NCBI GenBank assembly: GCA_964386435.1
Contig: CAYLSV010000004.1
Location: 21,637 to 85,636 of the forward strand
DNA length: 64,000 bases
Direction: 5' to 3'
Source: CAYLSV01 sp964386435
GTDB taxonomy: Bacteria; Planctomycetota; Phycisphaerae; Tepidisphaerales; Tepidisphaeraceae
A model generated the notes under the pieces. It saw nothing but the letters and a program-made list of their open reading frames with translations. It had not been told where the DNA came from and did not search any database. A program made the position numbers and the translations under genes. Below, piece by piece: positions 49,842 to 58,682 of the stretch. Position 1 is the first letter of the stretch; each line of letters starts with the position of its first letter.

Positions 49842-51059
49842 TCACGCCGCCGCCTTCACGTACTTTTGCACCTCGGCGGCGAAGGGTTTGGGGTCCGGGG
49901 CGTAGCACTCCTCGTCCAACTCAAACAAGTGGCCGCAGCCGCACTCGCGGAACAGGGCGACCAGTTCGTCGTCGTCGCGCAAATCGGTGCGGGTGTACGG
50001 CGTCAGCTCGTGAAGCCCGAGCCACTGCGCGACGCCGCTCGCCAGGTGCAGCTTCTCCTTGAGCCGCCGGCCCTCGGGGACGGCCGGGTGGGTCAGGAAC
50101 AGGAACGTGCGGACCAGCACGCAGTCGCTTAGCGGCTCGCACACGAAGTAGCCCAGCCGCTGCTCGCCGAGCTTGAACGCCGCCAGCCACGCGCCGCCGC
50201 GCTGCCGCTCGATCAACTCCGGCTCGGCGAGGTTGTGCGCCAGCCAGGCGTCGAGGTGCGGCCGCATCGGCGGCAAGGCGATCCGCTTGCGCAGCTCGTG
50301 CAGCGCGTGCCCCTGAACGAACACCGGCCGGTCGCCGCCAGATGTCGTTCGGCCGTCGGCGCACTGCGCGTCCGTCCACGCCGCCCACCTCACGCTCCCG
50401 TCGGGGCTCTCGACGCCCACCCGGTGCGCCGGGCGAGGCTTGCCGTCGACGGCGATCCGTCGGGTCTGCGCCGGCTCTTCGGCGACGACGATCTCGGTGA
50501 TCAACTCGTTGTACTCGCCGACGCGGCGGTGGAGCCTCAGCGTGAGGAAGCAGCCGTCGATCCGGCTGCGGGCCGCGGCGACGTGGGCCAGCTGCTTGTA
50601 CATCTCGAACGACGCCCGCATCATCTCGTCGCCGCGCATCTCTTGCACGATCGGCCCGACGCGCTCAACGAACGCGCTTACCGCCGGCGGCAACACCGCC
50701 CCCGGCCGCTGGGTGCAGCAACGGGTGAGCGTCTCGATGACGCTGAAGAACGTGCGGGCCGGGTACGCCTGCCCGTCCAGCTCGTACGTCGCCTCGGCCA
50801 TCGCCGCCTCGAACTTCTTCGTCAGCTCGGCCGCCTCGCCGCGCCACCGCCGCGACAGATCCAGCCGCACCACGGCGTCGGGCACCTTCCGCTTGAAGAA
50901 CCACGCCTGCCACTCCTTCGGCAGCGCCGAGAACTCGCCCCACCACCCCAGTGGTCGCATGATCTGCTCGAACCGCACCCGCCGCCGGGCGAACGGATCG
51001 CGCGCCGCCTCGGCCGCCCGCCGCCGGGCCTTGCCACGCCTGCTGCTCCGCCGGGCCAT
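49842..51059 (-). CDS. Hypothetical protein
   Basis: 405 residues, basic at the N-terminus (MARRSSRRGKARRRAAEAAR) and otherwise soluble. It has cysteine/histidine pairs near the end (FRECGCGHLFELDEECYAPD) that might bind metal. I do not recognise the family. It reads the same way as the TPR gene upstream, which ends about 80 bp before it. A nucleic-acid-binding role is possible given the basic tail, but that is only composition. Confidence 0.7.
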   Translation of the reverse strand: MARRSSRRGKARRRAAEAARDPFARRRVRFEQIMRPLGWWGEFSALPKEWQAWFFKRKVPDAVVRLDLSRRWRGEAAELTKKFEAAMAEATYELDGQAYPARTFFSVIETLTRCCTQRPGAVLPPAVSAFVERVGPIVQEMRGDEMMRASFEMYKQLAHVAAARSRIDGCFLTLRLHRRVGEYNELITEIVVAEEPAQTRRIAVDGKPRPAHRVGVESPDGSVRWAAWTDAQCADGRTTSGGDRPVFVQGHALHELRKRIALPPMRPHLDAWLAHNLAEPELIERQRGGAWLAAFKLGEQRLGYFVCEPLSDCVLVRTFLFLTHPAVPEGRRLKEKLHLASGVAQWLGLHELTPYTRTDLRDDDELVALFRECGCGHLFELDEECYAPDPKPFAAEVQKYVKAAA

Positions 51060-51138
51060 AAAAAGAACATCGGCCGACCGTGCGACAAGGCTTCACTTCG
51101 ACGACCCGCGCGGATCAAGACAGGCAAACCAGGTTGCC

Positions 51139-52539
51139 TCAAAGCCGCACGAGGTGGCGCAGGCGGATGCGCCAACTGAGGCGGCGGAGGGCGGGGTTTT
51201 TGGGGGCGAGGGCAAGGCCTTGGCGGAGGGCCTTTTTGCTCGCGGCGATGTCGCCTTGGCGGCCAAGGGCCAAGGTGAGGTTGTGCCACGCGGGGACGAG
51301 CGTCGGGTCGACCTCGACGGCCTCGCGGGTGGCGGCAATGCCTTGGTCGAGGTGGTTCATGTCACATTCGGCCGCGCCCAGCTTGAGCCACAGCCGGGCG
51401 TTATCCGGCCGGGCGGCGGCGCGGCGACGCAGAACCACGGCGGCGAGGTGGGCATCGCCCAGCGTTTCGGCGAGCTTGGTGACGTCGGCCAGCACCGACT
51501 CCGGGGCATGATCGCCACGCATGCGCAGCTCGGCGTGAAGGTGCCGGTGGGCGGCGGCCGGATCGTTCCGCCAGTGGCTGACGCGGGCGAGCCCCAGCTG
51601 CACGCCCAGCAGCGTCGGGTCGGCGGCGTTGGCGGCCAGCAAGTGCGGCTCGGCGGCGGCGACGTCGCCCTTGAGCAACAGCAGCCGGCCCATCAGCGCC
51701 CGCGCGGCCGGGGCGTCGGGCGCGAGGCGGTGCAAGCGGCGGATCGTCGGGCCGGCGGCGGTCCGCTCGCCGAAGTCCAGCCGCACCTCCGCCAGCTTCG
51801 CCAGCACCTCAGGGAGCGCCAAATCATCGTCGGCGAGCTGCGCGATCGCCTGCTCGTACTGCCCGGCGGCGGCGTCCTGATCATCGAGGGCGGCCAGCGC
51901 GTCGCCGAGCTTGAGGTGGACCAAGCCGGTCGAAACGACGCTGCTGCGGCCGGCGGCGTCGAGTTCGAGCGTGCGGCGCAGACACCACGCGGCTTTCTCC
52001 CACTTGCCGCGGTGGGCCAGCGAATGGGCGACGTGGAAGTAGGCCCGCGGCTCGCGGTCGTCGCGGGTGAGCAGCAGGTAAAACGCCGACTCCGCCTCGT
52101 CGTGCCGGCCGAGCTCGGCGAGCGTCAGGATGCGGTTGGCGTGGGCGATGGTGAAGCCGCCGTCCACTGCCAGGCAGGCGTCAAGGGCGGCGACGGCCGC
52201 GTCGTAATCGCCCAGCGCGTGCAGCACGGCCCCAAGGTTGTTCAGCGCCGGGGCATGGGCCGAATCGAGGTCAACCGTCTGCCGGTACATCTCCGCGGCG
52301 GCGGCGGGGTCGCCGGCGGCCTCGTGGCACAAGCCGCGCTCGAACAGGCCGGCGATCGACGCGTCGTCGCCCAAGGCCCGCAACGCGGCCGACGGGTCGC
52401 CGGCGCGGCGCAGGGCGCGGGCCCGCGCGACGTGGGCGTCGGCGTCGGGGCGGTTGTGCCACGGCGTACCCTTAAACAGCCCATAGCTGTCCTCGTCGGG
52501 TTCGTCGCGAACGTCGAAATCATCGGCCGGGGCGGCCAT
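51139..52539 (-). CDS. TPR-repeat protein
   Basis: 466 residues starting MAAPADDFDVRDEPDEDSYG. From about residue 50 onward it is built of tetratricopeptide units, e.g. GLCHEAAGDPAAAAEMYRQT, ALNNLGAVLHALGDYDAAVA and ALMGRLLLLKGDVAAAEPHL. I count roughly ten units. There is no signal peptide. TPR proteins bind partner proteins; the partner is unknown. Confidence 0.88.
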   Translation of the reverse strand: MAAPADDFDVRDEPDEDSYGLFKGTPWHNRPDADAHVARARALRRAGDPSAALRALGDDASIAGLFERGLCHEAAGDPAAAAEMYRQTVDLDSAHAPALNNLGAVLHALGDYDAAVAALDACLAVDGGFTIAHANRILTLAELGRHDEAESAFYLLLTRDDREPRAYFHVAHSLAHRGKWEKAAWCLRRTLELDAAGRSSVVSTGLVHLKLGDALAALDDQDAAAGQYEQAIAQLADDDLALPEVLAKLAEVRLDFGERTAAGPTIRRLHRLAPDAPAARALMGRLLLLKGDVAAAEPHLLAANAADPTLLGVQLGLARVSHWRNDPAAAHRHLHAELRMRGDHAPESVLADVTKLAETLGDAHLAAVVLRRRAAARPDNARLWLKLGAAECDMNHLDQGIAATREAVEVDPTLVPAWHNLTLALGRQGDIAASKKALRQGLALAPKNPALRRLSWRIRLRHLVRL

Positions 52540-52662
52540 GCGGGTCTCTGCTCCTTCAGGGTCGGCGGTTGGGTGTTGTACCCGAAGGACGCCGAACGTG
52601 GCAAGATGTTTCCGCGCCAATCGGGCTCGGCCGGGTGTGGCGGCGGGGGAATAGCATTCGGC

Positions 52663-53466
52663 GTGCCGCGTCTCCTGCCGTTTTTGCTGCTGGCGCTGGT
52701 GGTCGGGTGTGCAGAGCCCGCCAACGACCCATTGCCGGCGGCGCGGGTGATAATGGTCGGCGAGGATTTCGTCGGGCCGGATGACGCCGGGGCGGCGCGG
52801 GATTCGGCGGCGAGGGCGCTGGCGATCGTGCTGGCGAACGAGCCGGTGCCGCCGCGGGTGGCGGCGTTGCCGGGGCAGACGCCGCTGCTGCTCACGGCCC
52901 TCGCGGCGTCGGCGGGCTCGGTGGAGCAACTCGCCCTCATCGACCCGCCGGCCGACAAGTTGCCGGCGGCGCTTGAGGACCGCGTGGGCGAGGTGACGAT
53001 CTGTCGGACCTACGCCGTGCCGCCCGAAGCGTGGCTGAGCGAGGGACCAACCGGCGTGGAGCGGCTGACGGACGATCCGGCGGCCATGCGAAAACTCGCG
53101 CGGCAACTCGCCGAGGGCGGTGACGTGCCGGGAGCTCTGGCGGCCGAACCCCTGCTGTGGCGGCTGACGCGGGTGGCGTTCGTGCCGGACAAGCCGACGG
53201 AAACAAAGGTTTGGCTCCGCCTCGACGCCCGAGGCGAACGGGTCGACGGCGAAGTGGCCGAAACGTGGCCGGCCCACCTCACGCTGCGGCCGGGCGAGAC
53301 GCTGCGGCTGGAGGCGGTCCGCTCGCTCGACTGGCGGCCCGACGAGGGGCTGCCCGCGGCGGAGGTGACGATCGGGGACGACGCCCCACCCACCGAGGTG
53401 CGGCCGCGCGGTGCCCGGTTCGTCCTGCGGCTGCAATGGGAGCGGGTGACGGCGGTGACGCCTTAG
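52663..53466 (+). CDS. Putative lipoprotein
   Basis: About 267 residues from the GTG at 52663 (MPRLLPFLLLALVVGCAEPA), which puts a lipobox LVVGC right after the hydrophobic stretch; an ATG at 52606 is also in frame. The mature part is Pro/Ala/Arg-rich with no motif I recognise. It is divergent from the TPR gene, and its 3' end overlaps that of the small lipoprotein on the other strand by 4 bases. Confidence 0.7.
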   Translation: MPRLLPFLLLALVVGCAEPANDPLPAARVIMVGEDFVGPDDAGAARDSAARALAIVLANEPVPPRVAALPGQTPLLLTALAASAGSVEQLALIDPPADKLPAALEDRVGEVTICRTYAVPPEAWLSEGPTGVERLTDDPAAMRKLARQLAEGGDVPGALAAEPLLWRLTRVAFVPDKPTETKVWLRLDARGERVDGEVAETWPAHLTLRPGETLRLEAVRSLDWRPDEGLPAAEVTIGDDAPPTEVRPRGARFVLRLQWERVTAVTP

Positions 53467-53609
53467 CGGCCGTCGGCCAGCAGTGGGCCGTCCGCGGGCG
53501 TGGTTCGGGCGTCCTCGATCTGCTTTTCACAGCCGATGAGCGGGCACACAGCCAGGGCCAGCAGCAGCAGCGGCAGAATCACGGTTGTCGCGGGTTTGCG
53601 GGGCAACAT
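53463..53609 (-). CDS. Very small lipoprotein
   Basis: 48 residues: MLPRKPATTVILPLLLLALA, then VCPLIGCEKQ with a lipobox (LIGC) and a short polar tail. It is convergent with the neighbouring lipoprotein and divergent from the MATE gene. Support is limited to the textbook lipoprotein signal; no Shine-Dalgarno is obvious. Confidence 0.5.
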   Translation of the reverse strand: MLPRKPATTVILPLLLLALAVCPLIGCEKQIEDARTTPADGPLLADGR

Positions 53610-53664
53610 GCCGGCTAGAGTGGCGGCCCGGCGGCGGCAGGTCAAGCCGAGGTGCCGGGGTGCC

Positions 53665-55086
53665 GTGTCTCGAAGCGACTCATCGCCATCCCTGCCCGCC
53701 GGCCACGCCAGCCCGCTCAAGGAGCTGATGGCCGTCGCCGGGCCGACGATGGTGCAAATGGTCGGCTACACGGCCATGCAGTTCACCGACGTCGCCATGA
53801 TCGCCGCCTACGGCGAGGCCCGCGGCACCGGGCCGCTCCAGGCCACCGCCGCGACCAACGGCGGCTTCCTCAGCTTCGCCGTCACCTGCATCGGCGTCGG
53901 CACCGTCACCATCGTCAACGCCCTCGCCAGCCAGGCCTACGGCGCCCAACGCCCGGCCCGCTGCGGCCGGTTCATGTGGCAGGGCGTGTGGTTCTCGCTG
54001 ATCTTCGCCGCCCTCATCATGCTCGCGTGGCCGGCGGGCGGGTGGTACTTCAACGCCGTCCGACACTCGGCCGACCTCGTCGATTTGCAGGTGCCGTACT
54101 ACCAGATCCTGCTGCTGGGCACGGTGTTCCGGCTCATCGCGGCGGCGCTGGGGCAGTTCGTCATCGCCATCGACCAGGCGAAGTGGGCCATGATCGCCGC
54201 GCTGGCCGGCATCGGCACGAACCTTCTGGGCAATTACGCGCTGATCTTCGGCGAGTTGGGCCTGCCGGAACTCGGCTTGCGCGGGGCCGGGTGGGCGACG
54301 AACCTCGGGGCCGTCGTTGAGATGGCCGTGCTGATCGTCGTCGTGGCGCTGCCGAGCATGCGGCGGTTCGGCACGCTCGATTGGAAGCCCCGGCGGCTGG
54401 CGATGGCGAAGCTGCTGCGGGTCGGCTTGCCCAGCGGCTTGCAGTTCTCGGCCGACGTGTGGCCTTGGACGGTTTTCCTGACCGCCGTGATGGCCCCGTT
54501 CGGCGAGGCGGCGATGGCGGCCAACGCGTTCATGTTCCGGTACATGATCACCAGCTTCCTGCCGGCCATCGGCATCAGCGTCGGCGTCACGGCCCTGGTC
54601 GGCCGCTACGTCGGGGCCCGCCGCCCGGACCTCGCCGCCCAGCGGGCGCATCTGGGCTTCAAGATCGTCTGCATCTGGCTGGCGATCTGCGGCGTGGCGT
54701 TCCTGTGCTTCGGCCGGCCGCTGATGCAGGTGTTCACGGACGAGCCGGAGGTCGTCCGCCTGGGCGTGCTGCTGCTGGCGGTTGCGGCGTTCTACCAGTT
54801 CTTCGACGCCCTGTACATCACCTACGCTCACGCCCTGCGCGGCGCTGGCGACACGCTCGTTCCCGCCCTGTTCACCGGCGCCCTCTGCTGGCTCGTCATG
54901 ATCGGCGGCGGCTTCCTCATGGCTTACCAGTTCCCCACCCTCGGCGTCTTCGGCCCCTGGCTCGCCGCCATGCTCTACGGCATCACCCTGGGCGTCTGGA
55001 TGTTCACCCGCTTCACCCACGGCCGCTGGAAGCACCTGGGCGTCCTCGCCACCCACCGGTCCAGCGACCCGGCCCCGCCAGGCTAG
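53665..55086 (+). CDS. MATE family multidrug/cation efflux transporter
   Basis: About 473 residues from a GTG at 53665 (an upstream ATG at 53608 is also possible). Twelve hydrophobic segments in two similar halves: LKELMAVAGPTMVQMVGYTA at the start, ALASQAYGAQRPARCGRFM, and in the second half RVGLPSGLQFSADVWPWTVF and LVGRYVGARRPDLAAQRAHL. ALASQxYGA and LVGRYVGA are the repeated MATE motifs. Exports drugs or metabolites against Na+ or H+. No regulator is adjacent. Confidence 0.9.
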   Translation: MSRSDSSPSLPAGHASPLKELMAVAGPTMVQMVGYTAMQFTDVAMIAAYGEARGTGPLQATAATNGGFLSFAVTCIGVGTVTIVNALASQAYGAQRPARCGRFMWQGVWFSLIFAALIMLAWPAGGWYFNAVRHSADLVDLQVPYYQILLLGTVFRLIAAALGQFVIAIDQAKWAMIAALAGIGTNLLGNYALIFGELGLPELGLRGAGWATNLGAVVEMAVLIVVVALPSMRRFGTLDWKPRRLAMAKLLRVGLPSGLQFSADVWPWTVFLTAVMAPFGEAAMAANAFMFRYMITSFLPAIGISVGVTALVGRYVGARRPDLAAQRAHLGFKIVCIWLAICGVAFLCFGRPLMQVFTDEPEVVRLGVLLLAVAAFYQFFDALYITYAHALRGAGDTLVPALFTGALCWLVMIGGGFLMAYQFPTLGVFGPWLAAMLYGITLGVWMFTRFTHGRWKHLGVLATHRSSDPAPPG

Positions 55087-55092
55087 CCGCAG

Positions 55093-55530
55093 TTATTGAC
55101 TCCCGACCCCTTTTCCGACCCGACCCCTTTTCCGACCCCCAACTCCTTTATCACCCCGTTTTGCGTATAGCCAGGAGAAGATGACAGCTAATAGGAGTGA
55201 CACAAACGCAGACCACGCACTTGCACGTCGTTTTCGTATGACGAAGGTGGATCTTTCCCCAATAGCTAAAACTCCATCTGTCTGAAACTGCCGTCGGATA
55301 ATGATTGGTGAAAGGAAATCGTTCTCTTCAAAATGAGCATGTGTGTCCTTAGGTTCAAGATCATGAGGGCTGATAACTATTGCCGAACTTCGATTATGAA
55401 CAACGACGGGTCCAATTTCTATCGCTCGATCAGCGTCAGCAAACCATGGTACTAGCAGAATAAGTACATGAGGCAGCAAACTGACTGCCAGCATTGTCGA
55501 AAAAACAAGTATCAGTGTTGGCTTTGTCAT
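55093..55530 (-). CDS. Hypothetical membrane protein in AT-rich island
   Basis: 145 residues with an N-terminal signal/transmembrane segment (MTKPTLILVFSTMLAVSLLP), an extracytoplasmic part and a second transmembrane segment (AFVSLLLAVIFSWLYAKRGD), followed by a basic Gly-rich tail. It begins 6 bp after the stop of the large surface protein and shares its low GC, so the two probably moved together. The tail (GDKGVGGRKRGRVGKGVGSQ) reads through short repeats of TTTCCGACCC at 55100-55150. Confidence 0.65.
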   Translation of the reverse strand: MTKPTLILVFSTMLAVSLLPHVLILLVPWFADADRAIEIGPVVVHNRSSAIVISPHDLEPKDTHAHFEENDFLSPIIIRRQFQTDGVLAIGERSTFVIRKRRASAWSAFVSLLLAVIFSWLYAKRGDKGVGGRKRGRVGKGVGSQ

Positions 55531-55536
55531 TTCAGC

Positions 55537-58500
55537 TCACTCGTCTACCGGCTTGTCGCTTGGGTACAACCGTGGGCCTCGCAGAAATGGATTGTCGGGG
55601 ATCTTATCGTGCAGACCGACTGCATCTTCGCTATCTTCATCTAGCCATTCGCGTTGTAGTCGAGCCGAAGTGTGGAAATGATCGTTCAGTATGTGGTACG
55701 GACCTTGACTCCGATGAACTTGTATTAATTCGCCATCATCGGAATAGTGCGCAAGCTGGTATTGCGACATCATGACCCAACCCTGTGCCCGCGTAATCTT
55801 ATTTTTCATGCCGATGATGAGAGGTGGTTGGCCACCGAAAGTCCATTCATTACCAGTTGACGAACCAACCCCAAGCGTAGCTGGTTCAAAGCCGAATCCG
55901 AAGTTTACATCAATTGATCTCGTAACGACAAACCCGTAAGAAAAGTGAAAGTCTTCGCCCCAGTTTGCGCCATCCGTCCCAGCGAACTCCGCAAATTTCC
56001 AGTGGGTTGCAAAACGATTGTCAGCCACAAACCGATGATCGACATCGATCTCATGCCATGGTACTTGGCGTGCTTCCTCCCAATCGTGGTAGAACCATCG
56101 TGCATCGTCCTTAATCTTGTAGATGGCTGAGCTTTCAGATCGAGCGACTGCCCCGGCACGTGGAACACCTGTCAAGGGCAACCATTCTGTTCCGTTGTCG
56201 ATGTACTCCCCAAACTGTGCGATTGATTCAGGATCCTCCGGTTTGTCCTTCTCTTTGCCGTCTGTTTCTTGGTCTTCTTCGGCACGAACTTCAAATCGCA
56301 TTCTTGGAAATGCTTTGGTCAATGTTACCGATGGTGTCCAACTTACATCTGAAAGTCCATCTACGACAGGCTTGTGATCGTCATCAAAGCTCGTATCTTG
56401 AAGCAAATCGACAATGATCTGCTCATCGTCCAAAAGAAGATCTGAGTTCGTCACCGAGGCTTCGCCTCGTCCAAATTCTCTTTCATTCTCCGAGAGAACA
56501 TTGTTAGCTAGTACACTAACATCTACTAAGTGACTGGCAAAAGTCACGCCAACCTCCGCAATCTTCGCTGCGGGTATACCTGCCGGGGGTTGCTCTGACG
56601 CATTGAACGTGATGCTAATTTCGGCCGTATCACCTGTATGTTTGAAGTGCAGGCTGAGCGAGTGGCCGGAGCCTTTTGGACCGCTTACTGATCTGCTCTC
56701 GTCACCGACTTGCAGCGTGAATGTGCCACCAACGTTGACGGATAGTGTCGCATCAACGAGCATTTTGTGATGCGGCGGGATCTTCGTGATTTCGGACCGC
56801 CAGGTTATGTTGTCCTGCAGCTTCACACTCGGGCTCATGCCTACTTCAACGCCTCCGTTTTGCCCGACGCCAATTGCCGCGCTTTCCATCACAAGAATGT
56901 GGTCTGTTCGATCAAGATGTGGGAGCTTGTCGGCATCGGTATTTCCGGATTCTTCTCGAGCACTGGCGTTGGCTGCCCCGTCGTCCGAGCCCGCAGGGGC
57001 CGCGTTCGCGTCGAAGGCGACGAGCGACAGCGTGAACACGCCCGCCGCGGCGTAGTTGAAGGCGACCTCGCCGGCCGACGCGGGGGCGCTGGCCCAGAAC
57101 TTGGGCTCTTGCCCCGGGCGGTTGGCGTAGAGGTGCACCTCGTCGGTGTTGGGGTGCGTGCCGGCCCAGAGGACGCTGTAGGTGCTTTTGGTGTCGCGGC
57201 GGACCGTGACGCCGGTGGGGGCGGTGAGGTGGCCGCCGGCGTGGCCGGCGGGGGCGGAGGTTTGGTCGCTGGTGAAGGCCTCGACCTCGTAGTGGCTGGC
57301 TTGAGAGGCCTCTGGGTCGGTGAAGGTGTGGCGGGCGGTGGTGGCGTCAATGGTCCAGGTGGCGCCGCGGGTGCCGTCGGGCAGGACGCGGGTGATGCGG
57401 TAGCCGGTGGTGTTGTGGGCGGCGGGGTTCCACTCGACCGTCACCTCGGTGTCGTTGATCGCGCTGGAGCGGACCTGCGTGGGCGGCTGGAGGGTGGTCA
57501 CGGCGTACTGCTCGCGGGTGGTGTGGCCCAGGCCCTCGGCCTCGGTCCAGGGGCGCATGCGGTACCAGTAGCGGGTTCCTTCATCGACATAATGGTCGGT
57601 CCAGGAAAACTGGTTGCCGGGGATGGAGGCGGCGTAGCGGTAGTCGTTGCCACCGGTGGGGCTGCGGTAGATGATCCACTGGTCGGGCGTCGATCCCAGG
57701 GTGCCGCTGCCGGCGGAAGTGCCGCTGCTACCGCCGGTGCCGCCGCTGCCCGAGGTGCCGACGGGGCCGCCAGCAGTACCGCTTTCGCCGAAGCCGCCGG
57801 GAAGGGTGTTGATGGTACCGATGGTCGCGGACACGCCGCGGGTAACGGTGATGGCGTCATGGCCATTGTTCAGGGCAATGATGTGGGCGTCGTTGGGCGG
57901 AGGCGTGAGCAGGGTGGTGCCGAAGTTGGCCCGCAGGATGCCGTGGTCGGCGAGGTTGACGGTGCCGTCGTAGTTGAGGTCGCCCTGGCTGTGGGTGACG
58001 CCTTGGTCGCCGAAGTGGGCCCGCAGGATGCCGAAGTCGGCGAGGTCGACCTTGCGGTCGCGGTTGGCGTCGCCGGCGAGGAAGAAGGTCTTCAGCTCGG
58101 CGTCGGCAAAGCCGTCGCCCGCGATCTTGCCGGCGGCGTGGGCGTCGAGGCGGACGTCGTAGTTGCCGCTGGGCAGCGTGGCGGGAGTGTTCGGGGCGCC
58201 GGCGATGTCCGTGGGGAAGGTGAGCGTGGTCGCCTGCCCGGCGCTGGTGTGGGCGAACGGCACCTCGGACTGCGTGTTGAGGTTGTGGACGCTGAACCAG
58301 TCGGCCTGCGGGGCCGGGAGGTTGGCGGCGGGGTCGAGGTCGAAGCGGATCGCCTGCTGCGGTGCGTCGACGTCGAACGCGGCCGTGGCGACGGGCGTGC
58401 CCGAGAGCAGGCGGCGGGCCTCGAGCACCTCAGTCACCGCGCGATGGATTGCGTGGGGGGGGGGGTGCGACGACGTGAAAAAGCAGTAACCATGTGGAGA

Positions 58501-58617
58501 AGCCCCTTTGCTGCTGGGTAGATCGGCGGGTGGCGGCCCGTCCTGAGGTCGCCCGCAAGCCACGGTAACAGGCTGCTGCTGAAGCACAACCTTGAAAAGT
58601 GCGACATTCGATGACAA
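55537..58617 (-). CDS. Large secreted LEARRLLSG protein: dockerin-like, Fn3, and AT-rich C-terminal half
   Basis: Up to 1026 residues. The surface signal LEARRLLSG lies near residue 65. Next come two calcium-binding dockerin-like repeats (GDANRDRKVDLADFGILRAH and GDLNYDGTVNLADHGILRAN), a Gly/Ser linker and two fibronectin III-like domains (about 310-450). The C-terminal half (about 550-1026) resembles nothing I know. DNA for the first half is about 70 percent GC, while the second half from about 56,960 down is near 50 percent. The first codon in this frame is a TTG at 58617; a 1-base length change in the poly-C tract (58455-58465) would bring the better ATG at 58493 into frame. Start uncertain. 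Confidence 0.8.
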   Translation of the reverse strand: MSSNVALFKVVLQQQPVTVACGRPQDGPPPADLPSSKGASPHGYCFFTSSHPPPHAIHRAVTEVLEARRLLSGTPVATAAFDVDAPQQAIRFDLDPAANLPAPQADWFSVHNLNTQSEVPFAHTSAGQATTLTFPTDIAGAPNTPATLPSGNYDVRLDAHAAGKIAGDGFADAELKTFFLAGDANRDRKVDLADFGILRAHFGDQGVTHSQGDLNYDGTVNLADHGILRANFGTTLLTPPPNDAHIIALNNGHDAITVTRGVSATIGTINTLPGGFGESGTAGGPVGTSGSGGTGGSSGTSAGSGTLGSTPDQWIIYRSPTGGNDYRYAASIPGNQFSWTDHYVDEGTRYWYRMRPWTEAEGLGHTTREQYAVTTLQPPTQVRSSAINDTEVTVEWNPAAHNTTGYRITRVLPDGTRGATWTIDATTARHTFTDPEASQASHYEVEAFTSDQTSAPAGHAGGHLTAPTGVTVRRDTKSTYSVLWAGTHPNTDEVHLYANRPGQEPKFWASAPASAGEVAFNYAAAGVFTLSLVAFDANAAPAGSDDGAANASAREESGNTDADKLPHLDRTDHILVMESAAIGVGQNGGVEVGMSPSVKLQDNITWRSEITKIPPHHKMLVDATLSVNVGGTFTLQVGDESRSVSGPKGSGHSLSLHFKHTGDTAEISITFNASEQPPAGIPAAKIAEVGVTFASHLVDVSVLANNVLSENEREFGRGEASVTNSDLLLDDEQIIVDLLQDTSFDDDHKPVVDGLSDVSWTPSVTLTKAFPRMRFEVRAEEDQETDGKEKDKPEDPESIAQFGEYIDNGTEWLPLTGVPRAGAVARSESSAIYKIKDDARWFYHDWEEARQVPWHEIDVDHRFVADNRFATHWKFAEFAGTDGANWGEDFHFSYGFVVTRSIDVNFGFGFEPATLGVGSSTGNEWTFGGQPPLIIGMKNKITRAQGWVMMSQYQLAHYSDDGELIQVHRSQGPYHILNDHFHTSARLQREWLDEDSEDAVGLHDKIPDNPFLRGPRLYPSDKPVDE
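58455..58465. repeat. Poly-G (11) homopolymer in the N-terminal coding region
   Basis: Eleven consecutive G (C on the coding strand) sit 18 bp before the LEARRLLSG region. In frame with 11 C the protein has only a TTG start; with 12 C the ATG at 58493 gives MVTAFSRRRTPPPP followed by the signal. The tract could be a phase-variation switch or a sequencing error. Confidence 0.8.
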
Positions 58618-58682
58618 GTCGCGGGGCGGCTGTCAAGTTGACGGTTGTTGCCGCTGGGGGTTGCTGCTCGTACGGTGGCGGC

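Noticed and set aside
50440..52605. Long frame upstream of the lipoprotein (to 1008 residues)
   Set aside because: Its first 700 residues are antisense to the TPR and hypothetical genes and have shadow-like composition; only the part from 52606 or 52663 looks real.
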